DNA of 64,000 nt from Imperialibacter sp. EC-SDR9 (GCF_902498805.1 NZ_LR701573.1:1-64000); one strand, 5' to 3'. Shown: positions 40,292 to 49,022, counted from the first letter of the stretch. Translations and numbers: made by a program. Notes: generated from the sequence alone by a model not told the origin.

Positions 40292-40370
40292 TTTTGTTTA
40301 ATCAAAACTACAAACTATTAAACAGATTACAATGTTTTGTTTAATTTAATTTTAAAATAGTTAAACAAAA
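40292..40370. promoter_or_regulatory. Doubled operator: two inverted repeats 43 bp apart
   Basis: Four half sites are seen: TGTTTAA at 40295-40301, TTAAACA at 40318-40324, TGTTTAA at 40338-40344 and TTAAACA at 40361-40367. They form two inverted repeats of equal geometry (16 bases between arms), the second shifted by exactly 43 bases. They flank and overlap the sigma-operon promoter. The CarH-like gene is adjacent, so this is a strong candidate for its binding site. Confidence 0.7.
40303..40333 (-). promoter_or_regulatory. Promoter of the sigma-crt operon
   Basis: On the minus strand ATTG (complement of 40330-40333), 19 bases, then TAGTTTTG (complement of 40303-40310): an exact -7 box and good -33. 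It is 24 bases before the sigma ATG and lies inside the inner operator repeat. Confidence 0.75.
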
Positions 40371-40491
40371 TAGTTAGGAAAGACAGAGTAACCCCGTGCG
40401 CAAACCGAAACATGGCATGCGGTTTTTTACCTGTCAATACACGTGTATCCTGTTTTTTTCAAAAAAAAGAAGACTGTGGACTTTGAGAATA

Positions 40492-41385
40492 CTACGCTTC
40501 GGCGCTATGTTCTTCAACAAAACTCGTGATCTGCTCTGAGCGTGTAAAAATGATCACATTGTCGGGGGTTTGGATATCCTGTCCTATTACCTGATACCCT
40601 GACAGGAGAATGGTTGACTCCGGGAAAAGCCCCGAAAGCTTATTGACATAGCCTTGCACCTGGTCGATACCAGGAACCGATGTGAGAATGGAAAGAATAA
40701 ATTCGGGCTTGTGCAGGTTATAAACAGACACCAGATCCTGAAGAGGTAGCGACTGCCCAAGGTAAATGCTCTTATTGTGCCTTGACCTGATCACATAGTC
40801 GGCAAAAAGAAGGCTCAACTCATGAAGCTCACCTTCCGGAAGATAAAGGAGGTATTTGGGTGCATTTGAAGGGTCCGACGAATATTGCCCGTCAATGGCA
40901 ACTATCAGCTTTTGACGGATCAGGTTCGAAATGAAATGCTCCTGTGCGGGATTGATACTTCCGGTTTGCCAAAGGACGCCGATTTTAGAGAGAAAAGGAT
41001 AGACGATATTAAGCATGGTTTTTTCAAACCCTAGCTTTAGAATGTTAGACGACATGATCTTTTCGAACCTGTCTTCGTCCATATCAATCATCGCCAAAGT
41101 GAGTGCATGAATTTGCTCTGGAAAACGCAGGTGTTTCTCAGTCAGCAATAGCACTTCCTCGGCTATTTCCTGAGAACTCATGTCGGCAATGTGAGAAATC
41201 TTGAATCCGTTGTCTTTCAACAACGAAACATTGAGGATAAGCTTCAAATCGAGATCGTCGTAGCTCCTTATATTAGTCTCGGAACGGCTGGGTTTGATAA
41301 AATTGTACCGTTGCTCCCAAATCCGGATAGTGTGGGCTTTGATGCCAGATAAATGCTCGAGGTCTTTGATTGAATAGTTGCTCAC
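40492..41385 (-). CDS. MerR-family regulator with CarH/LitR-type B12-binding domain
   Basis: A 297-residue regulator. Residues 1-70 are the MerR winged helix (YSIKDLEHLSGIKAHTIRIW, EQRYNFIKPSRSETNIRSYD). The helical-bundle part holds W139-x9-E149-H150 (LWQTGSINPAQEH), the motif that caps adenosylcobalamin in CarH. A Rossmann-like domain has E186-x-H188 (GELHEL), matching the lower-ligand ExHxxG box with the last Gly replaced by Ser191. CarH holds DNA as a tetramer in the dark and is released when light breaks the Co-C bond. Position beside the crt operon, with a doubled operator, supports the same job here. Confidence 0.88.
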   Translation of the reverse strand: MSNYSIKDLEHLSGIKAHTIRIWEQRYNFIKPSRSETNIRSYDDLDLKLILNVSLLKDNGFKISHIADMSSQEIAEEVLLLTEKHLRFPEQIHALTLAMIDMDEDRFEKIMSSNILKLGFEKTMLNIVYPFLSKIGVLWQTGSINPAQEHFISNLIRQKLIVAIDGQYSSDPSNAPKYLLYLPEGELHELSLLFADYVIRSRHNKSIYLGQSLPLQDLVSVYNLHKPEFILSILTSVPGIDQVQGYVNKLSGLFPESTILLSGYQVIGQDIQTPDNVIIFTRSEQITSFVEEHSAEA

Positions 41386-41445
41386 TTACTTAAACGTTAT
41401 CGCACTCTAATTTAAATGTGATCTTATAATCGGTTTATGATGAGA

Positions 41446-41453
41446 CAAACTTA
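41446..41453 (-). promoter_or_regulatory. -7 box of the MerR gene
   Basis: On the minus strand TAAGTTTG, an exact -7 match, 61 bases before the regulator ATG. The -33 region reads TTC rather than TTG. A GTTTAA half-site lies close to the start codon, allowing autoregulation. Confidence 0.45.
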
Positions 41454-41483
41454 ATGCTCAACTAAAATGTTTGAAAAACTTTG

Positions 41484-42107
41484 CTAGCCCAGGTAGCCAA
41501 CGAGCGCAAAGAAAGATGCCTGAGACAAAATAACGTATTTGTCTAACTCATTTTTGTTTTCAAAACCAAAATTGTGGAGTACGATATGGAGAATAAAGGC
41601 AAGTGCTCCCCAGCTAATATAGTTCTGAATTGGAATGCCCGACCCTTGCCAGCTCCAGTAGTCCGACATGATAGCTACCGGCTCCAGCAATATATCCAAT
41701 CCCACCATTAGCAATGCACCAGCCAGTGATGCGAGCCACTTGTTGTTGATGGAGCGTGTAAGAGAAGCTGTACATACTACCAGTATCAGCCAGTTGGTGC
41801 CGATAAGCAAAGGCACGCCGAAGAGCTTGGGCCCTAATGTGGCTCCATATTCGTAACTTCCGAATGGCCAGCCGGTTTGTACGCCAACTACCTCACTAAA
41901 AAAGGCGATTAGAAAACACAGCAATGCATAGGCGTAGAAGGAAGGGGTTTTGTTTTGCTGAAAAACGATCACAAGCGCTGCCACTATCAAAAGGTTCAGC
42001 GGGGTCAGCTGCCTCATTAAGGGCGCCCATTCAGGCAGCAGCATACCGATAGTGCCAACCACATGAAGTACCACAATTACCAGTGCCGCCTTGTTTTTAC
42101 TGCTCAT
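41484..42107 (-). CDS. cruF: Carotenoid biosynthesis protein, CruF-like hydratase
   Basis: A 207-residue protein with six to seven membrane helices of the DUF422 family. CruF hydrates the C1',2' double bond of the open end of monocyclic carotenoids (toward myxol or saproxanthin). VVGVQTGWPFGSYEYGATLG (about 73-92), GVPLLIGTNWLILV and GLDILLEPVAI are family blocks. It is upstream of the MerR gene on the same strand with a 98-base gap. It suggests that one carotenoid end stays acyclic. Confidence 0.85.
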   Translation of the reverse strand: MSSKNKAALVIVVLHVVGTIGMLLPEWAPLMRQLTPLNLLIVAALVIVFQQNKTPSFYAYALLCFLIAFFSEVVGVQTGWPFGSYEYGATLGPKLFGVPLLIGTNWLILVVCTASLTRSINNKWLASLAGALLMVGLDILLEPVAIMSDYWSWQGSGIPIQNYISWGALAFILHIVLHNFGFENKNELDKYVILSQASFFALVGYLG

Positions 42108-42212
42108 TATTCAAAGTTAGAAAGGTAAACTTGCCGCTGCTTGTTTGGTTTGAAAATAGTACAGAATTTGCCAACTTGTTTAACAGTCTACCCCTACCAA
42201 AGGGCTGAATTT

Positions 42213-42515
42213 ATGGTATTATACAACGTAACGGTTAATATAGAATCAGTAGTTGAAGACGAATGGCTGCATTGGATAAAGTCCATCCATGTGCCAAAAG
42301 TAATGGCGACCGGAATGTTTGTTGAGAGCAAAATATTCAAGCTATTGCACGACGAAGGGGACGGAAGTGCCACATACAGTGTGCAGTTTTTTGCTGCCTC
42401 TGTGAAACAGGTAAACGAATATCTTGAAACTTACGCACCAGCTCTTGTACAAGCTCATATGGAAAGGTATAAAAATAAACACGTAGCTTTTCGAACGCTG
42501 ATGGAGGAGGTGTAG
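42213..42515 (+). CDS. DUF4286 family protein
   Basis: A 100-residue soluble protein with VLYNVTVNIESVVEDEWLHW, HVPKVMATGMFVESKIFKLL and YSVQFFAASVKQVNEYLETY, all typical of DUF4286, a small alpha/beta-barrel-like family in Bacteroidota. The frame opens at 42141, but the ATG at 42213 gives the family N-terminus. Function unknown; conserved as a single gene in many members of the phylum. Confidence 0.85.
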   Translation: MVLYNVTVNIESVVEDEWLHWIKSIHVPKVMATGMFVESKIFKLLHDEGDGSATYSVQFFAASVKQVNEYLETYAPALVQAHMERYKNKHVAFRTLMEEV

Positions 42516-42607
42516 TAATTGCTGTTCTGCCCTTGCATCATCCCATTGCTAATCAAAGGAAGTAGTAGTAGTTTTATTAGCTAAATTTACTCTATACTAC
42601 TTTCGTT

Positions 42608-44182
42608 ATGGTCAAGCAGTTCAATATGAAGGCCCTTTATGGGGCATACCTGTTTTTTCTTTTTCTTGCCGCCTGCGAAAAGCCTGTAGAGGAAAAAATC
42701 ATTGACCTTCCAAGGGGTTTTCCGGAAGCAGAGGGTGTGCCCTCATCCAGCATTCAGGCCTTTCTTGAATCGGCCGATACCAGCAAGCACGAATTCCACA
42801 GTTTCATGTTTCTCCGCCATGGGAAAGTGATCGCAGAGAGCTGGTGGAGCCCTTATGGGCCAGAGCTGCCTCACACCATGTACTCTACAAGCAAAAGCTT
42901 TACCTCAACCGCCATTGGTTTTGCGGTCACGGAAAAGCTGTTGACTGTCAATGACTCGGTTATTTCGTTTTTCCCAGAATATGTTACTGATACAGTTAGC
43001 GACTTCATGGCAGCCCTCACTGTCAAAGACCTGCTCACCATGTCGGTGGGGCAGGATCCAGACCCGTCGGCCACCATACCTGGCGACAGCCTCTGGGTAA
43101 AGTCATTTCTTTACACGCCCATCATCAACGAGCCTGGAACTAAATTTCTCTACAATTCGATGGCTACTTATATGCTGTCGGCTATTGTTACTAAAGTAAC
43201 GGGGCAAAAAGTCATCGACTATTTGAAGCCAAGGCTGTTCGATCCTTTGCATATACAGGGGATTGATTGGGAGACTGATCCGGCGGGCAACAACACGGGT
43301 GGTTGGGGGCTAAGGCTGAAGACCGAGGACATGGCTAAATTTGGACAACTTTTGCTCCAAAAAGGTAAGTGGAACGGGGAGCAAGTCCTTTCAGAGGAGT
43401 GGATAGCCGAAGCAACTTCTTTCAAAATACAGCAGTCGCCGGAGCTGTCGGCAGAAACCAAAGCAAAGAGTGACTGGCTGCAGGGCTATTGCTACCAGTT
43501 TTGGCGGTGCCGCAATAATGCCTTTCGGGGCGACGGTGCATTTGGTCAATACATCATCGTGATGCCAGATCAGGACGCAGTCATTGCTATTACCTCGGAG
43601 ACGTCTGATATGCAGGGAATCTTAAACATGGTTTGGGATCAGTTGCTGCCAGCGATGTCCGACGATGAGCTGCCCGTTGATGCGGCGGCCGTTGCATCGC
43701 TTGAAAGAAAGGTTGCCTCACTAGCGCTCACGATTCCTGCTGCCAGCCTTGCCTCCACCTTGGAGGGCGCTATTTCCGAAAAAGTCTTTGAGCTGGACTC
43801 AAATGGAAGGAAAATAGAAAGTATTCAATTCCAGTTTGGAGCGACAGGCAGTAACGTGGTGATGAAATACAAGGACACCACCTACGCCATACCCATTGGT
43901 TGGGGGGAGTGGAAATTTTCACAGACACAAAGACCAGGCCCATATTTGGTAGCGAGAGCGAAAAATGCGTTGAATGGATTGCCACCATTCAAAGTGGCCG
44001 CAGCCTATTCCTGGAAAGAAGAGAATGTGCTGGAGTTAACCCTGCGATATATTGAAAGCCCCCATACCGAGACAATCACCTGCACTTTTGAAGGTGAAGA
44101 TGTCATGCTTGATTTCAAATGGAGCTTTGCGCCAACTATGAAGGCACCGGTGATAGAAGGGGAACTGATGGAGGCACAGTAA
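42608..44182 (+). CDS. Serine hydrolase, beta-lactamase/DD-peptidase family lipoprotein
   Basis: A 524-residue exported protein. The lipoprotein signal ends at LAAC (ALYGAYLFFLFLAACEKP); an ATG at 42626 is an alternative start. The catalytic SxxK is in YSTSKSFTSTAIG (about 95), the YxN element is LYNSMATYMLSA (about 181), and WGLRLKTEDMAKFGQLL precedes a GDGAFGQYIIVMP region that replaces the KTG box. The family includes class C beta-lactamases, esterases and D-aminopeptidases. A C-terminal beta domain of about 150 residues is extra. Resistance function is not implied. Confidence 0.86.
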   Translation: MVKQFNMKALYGAYLFFLFLAACEKPVEEKIIDLPRGFPEAEGVPSSSIQAFLESADTSKHEFHSFMFLRHGKVIAESWWSPYGPELPHTMYSTSKSFTSTAIGFAVTEKLLTVNDSVISFFPEYVTDTVSDFMAALTVKDLLTMSVGQDPDPSATIPGDSLWVKSFLYTPIINEPGTKFLYNSMATYMLSAIVTKVTGQKVIDYLKPRLFDPLHIQGIDWETDPAGNNTGGWGLRLKTEDMAKFGQLLLQKGKWNGEQVLSEEWIAEATSFKIQQSPELSAETKAKSDWLQGYCYQFWRCRNNAFRGDGAFGQYIIVMPDQDAVIAITSETSDMQGILNMVWDQLLPAMSDDELPVDAAAVASLERKVASLALTIPAASLASTLEGAISEKVFELDSNGRKIESIQFQFGATGSNVVMKYKDTTYAIPIGWGEWKFSQTQRPGPYLVARAKNALNGLPPFKVAAAYSWKEENVLELTLRYIESPHTETITCTFEGEDVMLDFKWSFAPTMKAPVIEGELMEAQ

Positions 44183-44187
44183 GTTGG

Positions 44188-44637
44188 TTAAAAGTCGAGA
44201 TGGCAATTGAGCCATCCATCGTCAAACCTTGTGCCGTATTTCTTGTAGAAATTGATGGCAGGTTCATTCCAATCAAGAACCTGCCACATCATACCTGTGC
44301 AACTCGCATCTTTTCCTTTTTGAATGGTGGCGTCGAAGAGTTGTTTGCCAATTCCGCTTCCTCTTTCCGACTGGGTGACCACTATGTCTTCAAGGTAAAT
44401 CCTCTTGCCTTTCCAGGTTGAGTAACGGTAATAGTACAAGGCAATGCCTACGATGGTTGCGCCTTTCTCCGCCACAAAAAAACCGAAGACTGGGTGCTCA
44501 CCAAAGCCATCCACTGCCATTTGTTCTACGCTGTTGTTGACCTGATCTAATGCCTTTTCGTATTCAGCCAACTCCTTCACCAGCTCCAGTGCTTGGGCCA
44601 GGTCTTCAATTTGACCTTCACGTATTTTTATTTCCAT
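44188..44637 (-). CDS. GNAT acetyltransferase, diamine-acetyltransferase-like
   Basis: A 149-residue acetyl-CoA-dependent N-acetyltransferase. The CoA loop is QSERGSGIGKQLFDA (about 91-105), and LEDIVV and MWQVLDWNEPAINFYKKYG are the flanking beta4/alpha elements. The sequence resembles the spermidine/spermine acetyltransferase (SAT1) branch common in Bacteroidota, so polyamines or thialysine are plausible substrates. It is convergent with the serine hydrolase, five bases apart. Confidence 0.87.
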   Translation of the reverse strand: MEIKIREGQIEDLAQALELVKELAEYEKALDQVNNSVEQMAVDGFGEHPVFGFFVAEKGATIVGIALYYYRYSTWKGKRIYLEDIVVTQSERGSGIGKQLFDATIQKGKDASCTGMMWQVLDWNEPAINFYKKYGTRFDDGWLNCHLDF

Positions 44638-44658
44638 GCCTGATAAAAAGGGTAGGTA

Positions 44659-45420
44659 TTACCTCAAATGTATAGACATCCCAGCCTGAATGAAATAAAA
44701 ATTAGTATTACTAAACCAGCGTTGAAACGTGAAGCCTCCAAAACCTCCAAAATTGAATGGGCCGGTAGTGGCCAATAGCTTTTCCTGTTTTATAATGAAC
44801 TCCCTCCGGGGTGTAGCTCCATTTTCCGGATCATGCGACACCCGATATTCCAGCAAAGTGTTCAGGCTTCTCTCTTGAAAGTGAATTCCCGAATTGATGG
44901 TAAATTCGGGGTAGGCCTGATTAAACTCGGTATCAACGGAGATGCCAACCCCGGCCCGCAATGAAAAATGAGCACTGGTAGCAAAATTGAACTGCAAGAT
45001 TTGCCAGTCGACTGTTTGGAAGTTGCCAGTTCGATCCCAAATTCGGTTAATACGTGCGTTGGTAGCAAAAAGGCCCCATTTGCCGGTGATTTCCGGCGCA
45101 ATGAATTTAGTGTGATGAGGAAAGTGGTAACCGAGGGGCATACTCGCATCCAGCGAAACAATCCATGGCTGGTCGAATCGGCGGTCGAGCATCTTATGAT
45201 GGGCAAGCCCAATGCCACGGAAACTTATTCTGAATGCGTCGATGAATAGCCTTCCCATAAATGCGCTGCTTTCTCCAGAACGCCTGTCGCCATTGTTGTT
45301 GGACTTCGTGCTCTCCTTGTTTGCCCGGGCGTCTTTTCTTACCTCGCCTACCTGCCCCTCGGCGGTGCCGAAAGCCAACATTAGCCCCAGTAGCGGGCAC
45401 AGTATTTTGGCTCGTTTCAT
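44659..45420 (-). CDS. Predicted outer-membrane or periplasmic beta protein
   Basis: A 253-residue exported protein. The frame continues to 45504, but the ATG at 45420 starts a good signal peptide, RAKILCPLLGLMLAFGTAEG. The mature part opens with a charged stretch and then reads as alternating beta strands ending in aromatic residues (KWGLFATNARINRIWD, QILQFNFATSAHFSLRAGVG, FNFGGFGGFTFQRWF, FYFIQAGMSIHLR). That pattern and the terminal aromatic-rich strand suggest a beta barrel of about 10 strands. I do not recognise a family. Confidence 0.65.
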   Translation of the reverse strand: MKRAKILCPLLGLMLAFGTAEGQVGEVRKDARANKESTKSNNNGDRRSGESSAFMGRLFIDAFRISFRGIGLAHHKMLDRRFDQPWIVSLDASMPLGYHFPHHTKFIAPEITGKWGLFATNARINRIWDRTGNFQTVDWQILQFNFATSAHFSLRAGVGISVDTEFNQAYPEFTINSGIHFQERSLNTLLEYRVSHDPENGATPRREFIIKQEKLLATTGPFNFGGFGGFTFQRWFSNTNFYFIQAGMSIHLR

Positions 45421-45464
45421 AAAATTGTCCTTAGTTGAAAAAATGAACCTGTCGAACTGTAAAC

Positions 45465-45489
45465 AAAAAAGGGGCCAAAATGCCCCTTT
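45465..45489 (-). terminator. Intrinsic terminator after the prolyl oligopeptidase gene
   Basis: On the minus strand AAAGGGGC and GCCCCTTT form a stem with a short loop, followed by a run of T (complement of 45465-45470). It begins 28 bases past the stop codon of the gene ending at 45517. Confidence 0.8.
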
Positions 45490-45516
45490 CAGTTGATACA
45501 TCAAGCCAGCTGCTAT

Positions 45517-47655
45517 TTACATTGCTTTTTTTGCTACTTCAGGCACAACACCCATGTTATACCAGGTAAAAGAGTAAAGATCAGCTGCCTCTTCAATTAT
45601 TTTGGAGGTTGGCTTTCCGGCCCCATGACCTGCCCTGGTTTCAATTCTTATCAACACTGGATTGTCTCCCGCCTGCTTGGCTTGCAGCTGAGCAGCAAAC
45701 TTAAATGAGTGAGCAGGCACCACCCGATCATCATGGTCGGCGGTGGTAACTAAAGTCGCAGGGTATTTCACACCTGCTTTCACATTGTGAACAGGAGAAT
45801 AACCCAGAATATACTTGAACATCTCTTCCGATTCCTCGGAAGTTCCATAGTCGTAGGCCCAGCCGGCGCCTGCCGTGAAAGTGTGATAGCGAAGCATGTC
45901 CATTACGCCTACTGCCGGGAGCGCCACCTTAAATAGCTCAGGCCGTTGTGTCATCGTAGCACCCACCAGAAGCCCTCCGTTGGAACCACCGGCAATAGCC
46001 AGGTAGTCGCTGCTGGTATAACCTTCTTTGATCAGGTACTCTGCTGCACCTATGAAATCGTCAAACACATTTTGCTTTTTCATCTTGGTGCCAGCCAGGT
46101 GCCATTCTTCGCCGTACTCTCCACCACCACGGATGCTGGGTTGCGCATAGATGCCGCCGTTTTCCAACCATACAATCCTGGAAACACTGAAGCCAGGCGT
46201 CATGCTGATATTAAACCCGCCATAGCTGTAAAGGTAGGTGGGGTTCTTTCCATTTTTTTCAACCCCTTTCTTATAGGTGATAAACATAGGGATTTTGGTG
46301 CCGTCCTTGCTGCTATAGAAAACCTGCTCTGTAGTGTAGTCTTCTGGGTTGAAGTCGACCTTTGGTTGCTGATACAGGGTGGAATTTCCTGAGGCAATGT
46401 TATAAGAGAAGATCGAACTTGGATAAGTGAATGAGGTAAACGTGTAATAGATGTGAGTGTCACTTTCTTCGCCTCCAAAGCCGTAAATGCTTCCGATGCC
46501 GGGTAGTTCAACGTCTCTTTCCAGCTCGCCCTTTCGGTTGTATTGTTTGATTTCAGACTTGGCATCTACCAGATACTCAGCAAAAATTTTCTTTCCGGCA
46601 GTGCTCGCACTGAGTACGTTTTTCGTTTCGGGAATCACATCTGCCCATGTGGCTGGTGTTGGATCAGCAAACGAGGTCTTCACAATCCTGTTGTTGGGTG
46701 CGTCCAGATTAGTGAAGATAAATAGGGTTTCTCCGTCGTTGTCGATTACATAGTGCTCTTTGTCTACATTGTCAACAATTGGCTTTATTGGGCTGTTGGG
46801 AACCGTTAAGTCCTGAATGTAGAGCTCATTGCCAGTAGTACTAACAGAAGCGGAAATAACCAGGAAATGCTCATCTTCTGTCAGGTTAGCTCCCACATAG
46901 CGCCTGGGAAATTCAGCCCCGCCCAGGATCAGTTTGTCGCTGGCCTGAGGTTCGCCGAGCTTGTGGAAGTACAGTTTGTGGTGTTGAGTCTTACCCGAAA
47001 GCACGCTACCATCTTTAGGTTTGTCATAGCTGCTGTAATACACGCCTTCGTTGCCTCTCCATGAAAAGCCGGTGAACTTCAAGTCTCTCAAAGTATCTCC
47101 AACAAGCTCTTTGGTGGTGGTATTAAAAAGCACCCCTTTTCTCCAGTCGGAGCCGCCGTCAGACAGCAGCATACCGGCAAGTGAACCGTCTTTAGAAAAG
47201 CTCAGACCTGCGAGTGACACAGTACCGTCAGCAGAAAAAGTATTCGGGTTCAAAAACTCTTCAGGTTCATCACCAAGATTTTTCACCCGGTAAAGGACGT
47301 TCTGATTTTGAAGCCCGTCATTCTTATAAAAGTAGTAGTAATCTCCACGCTTGAACGGGGCGTACACTTTTTCATAGTCCCAAAGCTTCGTAAGCCTTTC
47401 TTTCACTGCGTCTTTGAAGTCGATATTGTTCAGGTAGCCAAAGGTTACCTTGTTTTCTGCTTCTACCCATTGAGCGGTGGCTGCTGATGTGTCGTTCTCC
47501 AGCCATCGGTAGGGATCCTCTACTTTGGTGCCGAAGTACTCGTCAACATGTGCTACCTTTTCGGTGGTAGGGTAAATGACAGCTTCTTCTTTCGGAGGTT
47601 GTGAGCAATAACTGACAAAGCCGGCTAAAACGACAAGAATGAAAAATTTTCTCAT
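45517..47655 (-). CDS. Prolyl oligopeptidase family serine peptidase, lipoprotein
   Basis: A 712-residue S9A peptidase that cleaves short peptides after proline. Lipoprotein signal MRKFFILVVLAGFVSYCSQP (Cys17). An N-terminal beta-propeller region (about 50-440) gates the active site; the alpha/beta-hydrolase domain has the nucleophile in AIAGGSNGGLLVGA (about 554), Asp in TADHDDRVVPAHS (about 640) and His in RAGHGAGKPT (about 680). All triad residues are present. Exported POPs are common in Bacteroidota and help use extracellular peptides. Confidence 0.93.
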   Translation of the reverse strand: MRKFFILVVLAGFVSYCSQPPKEEAVIYPTTEKVAHVDEYFGTKVEDPYRWLENDTSAATAQWVEAENKVTFGYLNNIDFKDAVKERLTKLWDYEKVYAPFKRGDYYYFYKNDGLQNQNVLYRVKNLGDEPEEFLNPNTFSADGTVSLAGLSFSKDGSLAGMLLSDGGSDWRKGVLFNTTTKELVGDTLRDLKFTGFSWRGNEGVYYSSYDKPKDGSVLSGKTQHHKLYFHKLGEPQASDKLILGGAEFPRRYVGANLTEDEHFLVISASVSTTGNELYIQDLTVPNSPIKPIVDNVDKEHYVIDNDGETLFIFTNLDAPNNRIVKTSFADPTPATWADVIPETKNVLSASTAGKKIFAEYLVDAKSEIKQYNRKGELERDVELPGIGSIYGFGGEESDTHIYYTFTSFTYPSSIFSYNIASGNSTLYQQPKVDFNPEDYTTEQVFYSSKDGTKIPMFITYKKGVEKNGKNPTYLYSYGGFNISMTPGFSVSRIVWLENGGIYAQPSIRGGGEYGEEWHLAGTKMKKQNVFDDFIGAAEYLIKEGYTSSDYLAIAGGSNGGLLVGATMTQRPELFKVALPAVGVMDMLRYHTFTAGAGWAYDYGTSEESEEMFKYILGYSPVHNVKAGVKYPATLVTTADHDDRVVPAHSFKFAAQLQAKQAGDNPVLIRIETRAGHGAGKPTSKIIEEAADLYSFTWYNMGVVPEVAKKAM

Positions 47656-47674
47656 GGTTGAATGGGTTAAAGGG

Positions 47675-47707
47675 ATAAAAAAAGCCTGAAAGATTGGTTT
47701 CAGGCTT
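47675..47707 (-). terminator. Intrinsic terminator after serS
   Basis: On the minus strand AAGCCTGAAA pairs with TTTCAGGCTT around a six-base loop (47682-47707) and is followed by TTTTTTT. It lies ten bases past the serS stop and isolates it from the peptidase gene. Confidence 0.88.
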
Positions 47708-47717
47708 ATGCGTTAAA

Positions 47718-48992
47718 TTATTTCTTGATCATATTGAATCCTGTGTACGGAACCAGCACCTTCGGAATCTTGATTCCATCAGGCGTTTGGTTGTTTTCCA
47801 ACATAGCTGCCAGTATCCTTGGCAGGGCCAGTGCACTTCCGTTGAGGGTGTGAAGCAGTTCAGTCTTTTTGTCCACCTTACGTCTCAGCTTGAGCCTGTT
47901 AGCCTGGTAAGTTTCAAAGTTAGATACAGAGCTCACTTCCAACCATTTTTTCTGAGCCGCAGAATATACTTCGAAGTCGAATGTAAGCGCAGAGGTAAAG
48001 CCCATATCTCCTCCGCACAGCCTCAGAATGCGGTAAGGGAGCTCCAGGTTTTTGATAAGCCGCTCCACATGGTTCTTCATTCCGTCGAGTGCTTTGTACG
48101 ACTCCTCGGGCGTAGTTACCTGTACTATCTCCACTTTGTCAAATTGGTGTAGCCTGTTAAGCCCACGCACATGCGCTCCCCAGCTTCCAGCTTCTCTCCT
48201 GAAGCAGGGCGTATAAGCCACATTCTTTACAGGTAGCTCGTCATCAGCCAGAATTACATCCCGGTAAAGGTTGGTAATGGGCACTTCTGCTGTAGGGATA
48301 AGATACAAGTCGTCGGCGGTGGCATGATACATTTGCCCCTCTTTGTCAGGCAACTGGCCCGTTCCGTAGCCCGATTCTTTATTAACCACGATTGGTGGTC
48401 TCATTTCGAGGTAGCCTGCATCCAATGCCTGATCAAGAAAGTAGTTGATCATTGCCCGCACAATTCTGGCCCCTTGTTTCTTGTAAACAGGGAAGCCAGC
48501 TCCGGTTATTTTTATGCCAAGGTCAAAATCGATGATGTCGTACTCCTTAATGAGATCCCAATGCGGCTTGGCACTTTCCGGTAGCTTGGGTAACGTGCCT
48601 ACCTGAAACACTACTTCATTATCTTCGGCTGTTCGTCCTTCCGGGACGCTTTCATGCGGTACGTTGGGAAGCTCATAGAGTTTATTTGTAAGCAGCTCTT
48701 CAGTAGATTCCAGCTCACCACCTAATTTCTTAGAAGTTTCCTTGAGATCTGATGTCTGTGATTTGATCTTCTCAGCTTCCTCTTTTTGGCCACTTTGCAT
48801 CAACTGCCCAATTTGTTTGGCTAGTTGGTTCGCTTCTGCCAGAGCCACATCCATCTCTGTTTTCAGAGATTTCCGCTTGTCGTCCAGGGCCAGCACCTCG
48901 TCAATCTTTTCCTCTACCTCTTTCAGACCTCTTTTTCGGAGCCCGATTAGAACCTTTTCTTTATTAGCACGTATTTCAGAAACTTGTAACAT
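47718..48992 (-). CDS. serS: Seryl-tRNA synthetase
   Basis: A 424-residue class II aminoacyl-tRNA synthetase. The N-terminal long antiparallel coiled coil (about 30-105) binds the tRNA-Ser variable arm. The catalytic domain has motif 1 (GARIVRAMINYFLDQALDAG), motif 2 (YTPCFRREAGSWG, about 262) and motif 3 (NGSALALPRILAAMLENNQ, about 386). The start is at 48992, MLQVSEIRANKEKVL. All motifs and length are normal. Confidence 0.96.
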   Translation of the reverse strand: MLQVSEIRANKEKVLIGLRKRGLKEVEEKIDEVLALDDKRKSLKTEMDVALAEANQLAKQIGQLMQSGQKEEAEKIKSQTSDLKETSKKLGGELESTEELLTNKLYELPNVPHESVPEGRTAEDNEVVFQVGTLPKLPESAKPHWDLIKEYDIIDFDLGIKITGAGFPVYKKQGARIVRAMINYFLDQALDAGYLEMRPPIVVNKESGYGTGQLPDKEGQMYHATADDLYLIPTAEVPITNLYRDVILADDELPVKNVAYTPCFRREAGSWGAHVRGLNRLHQFDKVEIVQVTTPEESYKALDGMKNHVERLIKNLELPYRILRLCGGDMGFTSALTFDFEVYSAAQKKWLEVSSVSNFETYQANRLKLRRKVDKKTELLHTLNGSALALPRILAAMLENNQTPDGIKIPKVLVPYTGFNMIKK

Positions 48993-49014
48993 TATGCCTA
49001 ATTAGTTAAGTTTG

Positions 49015-49022
49015 CAAAAGTA
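49015..49022 (-). promoter_or_regulatory. -7 box of serS
   Basis: On the minus strand TACTTTTG, an exact -7 match, 23 bases before the serS ATG. The -33 element is not clear. Confidence 0.5.

Noticed and set aside
42608-44182. Beta-lactamase resistance gene
   Set aside because: The SxxK and YxN elements are shared by many esterases and peptidases, the KTG box is not clear, and there is an extra C-terminal domain. Only the superfamily can be stated.
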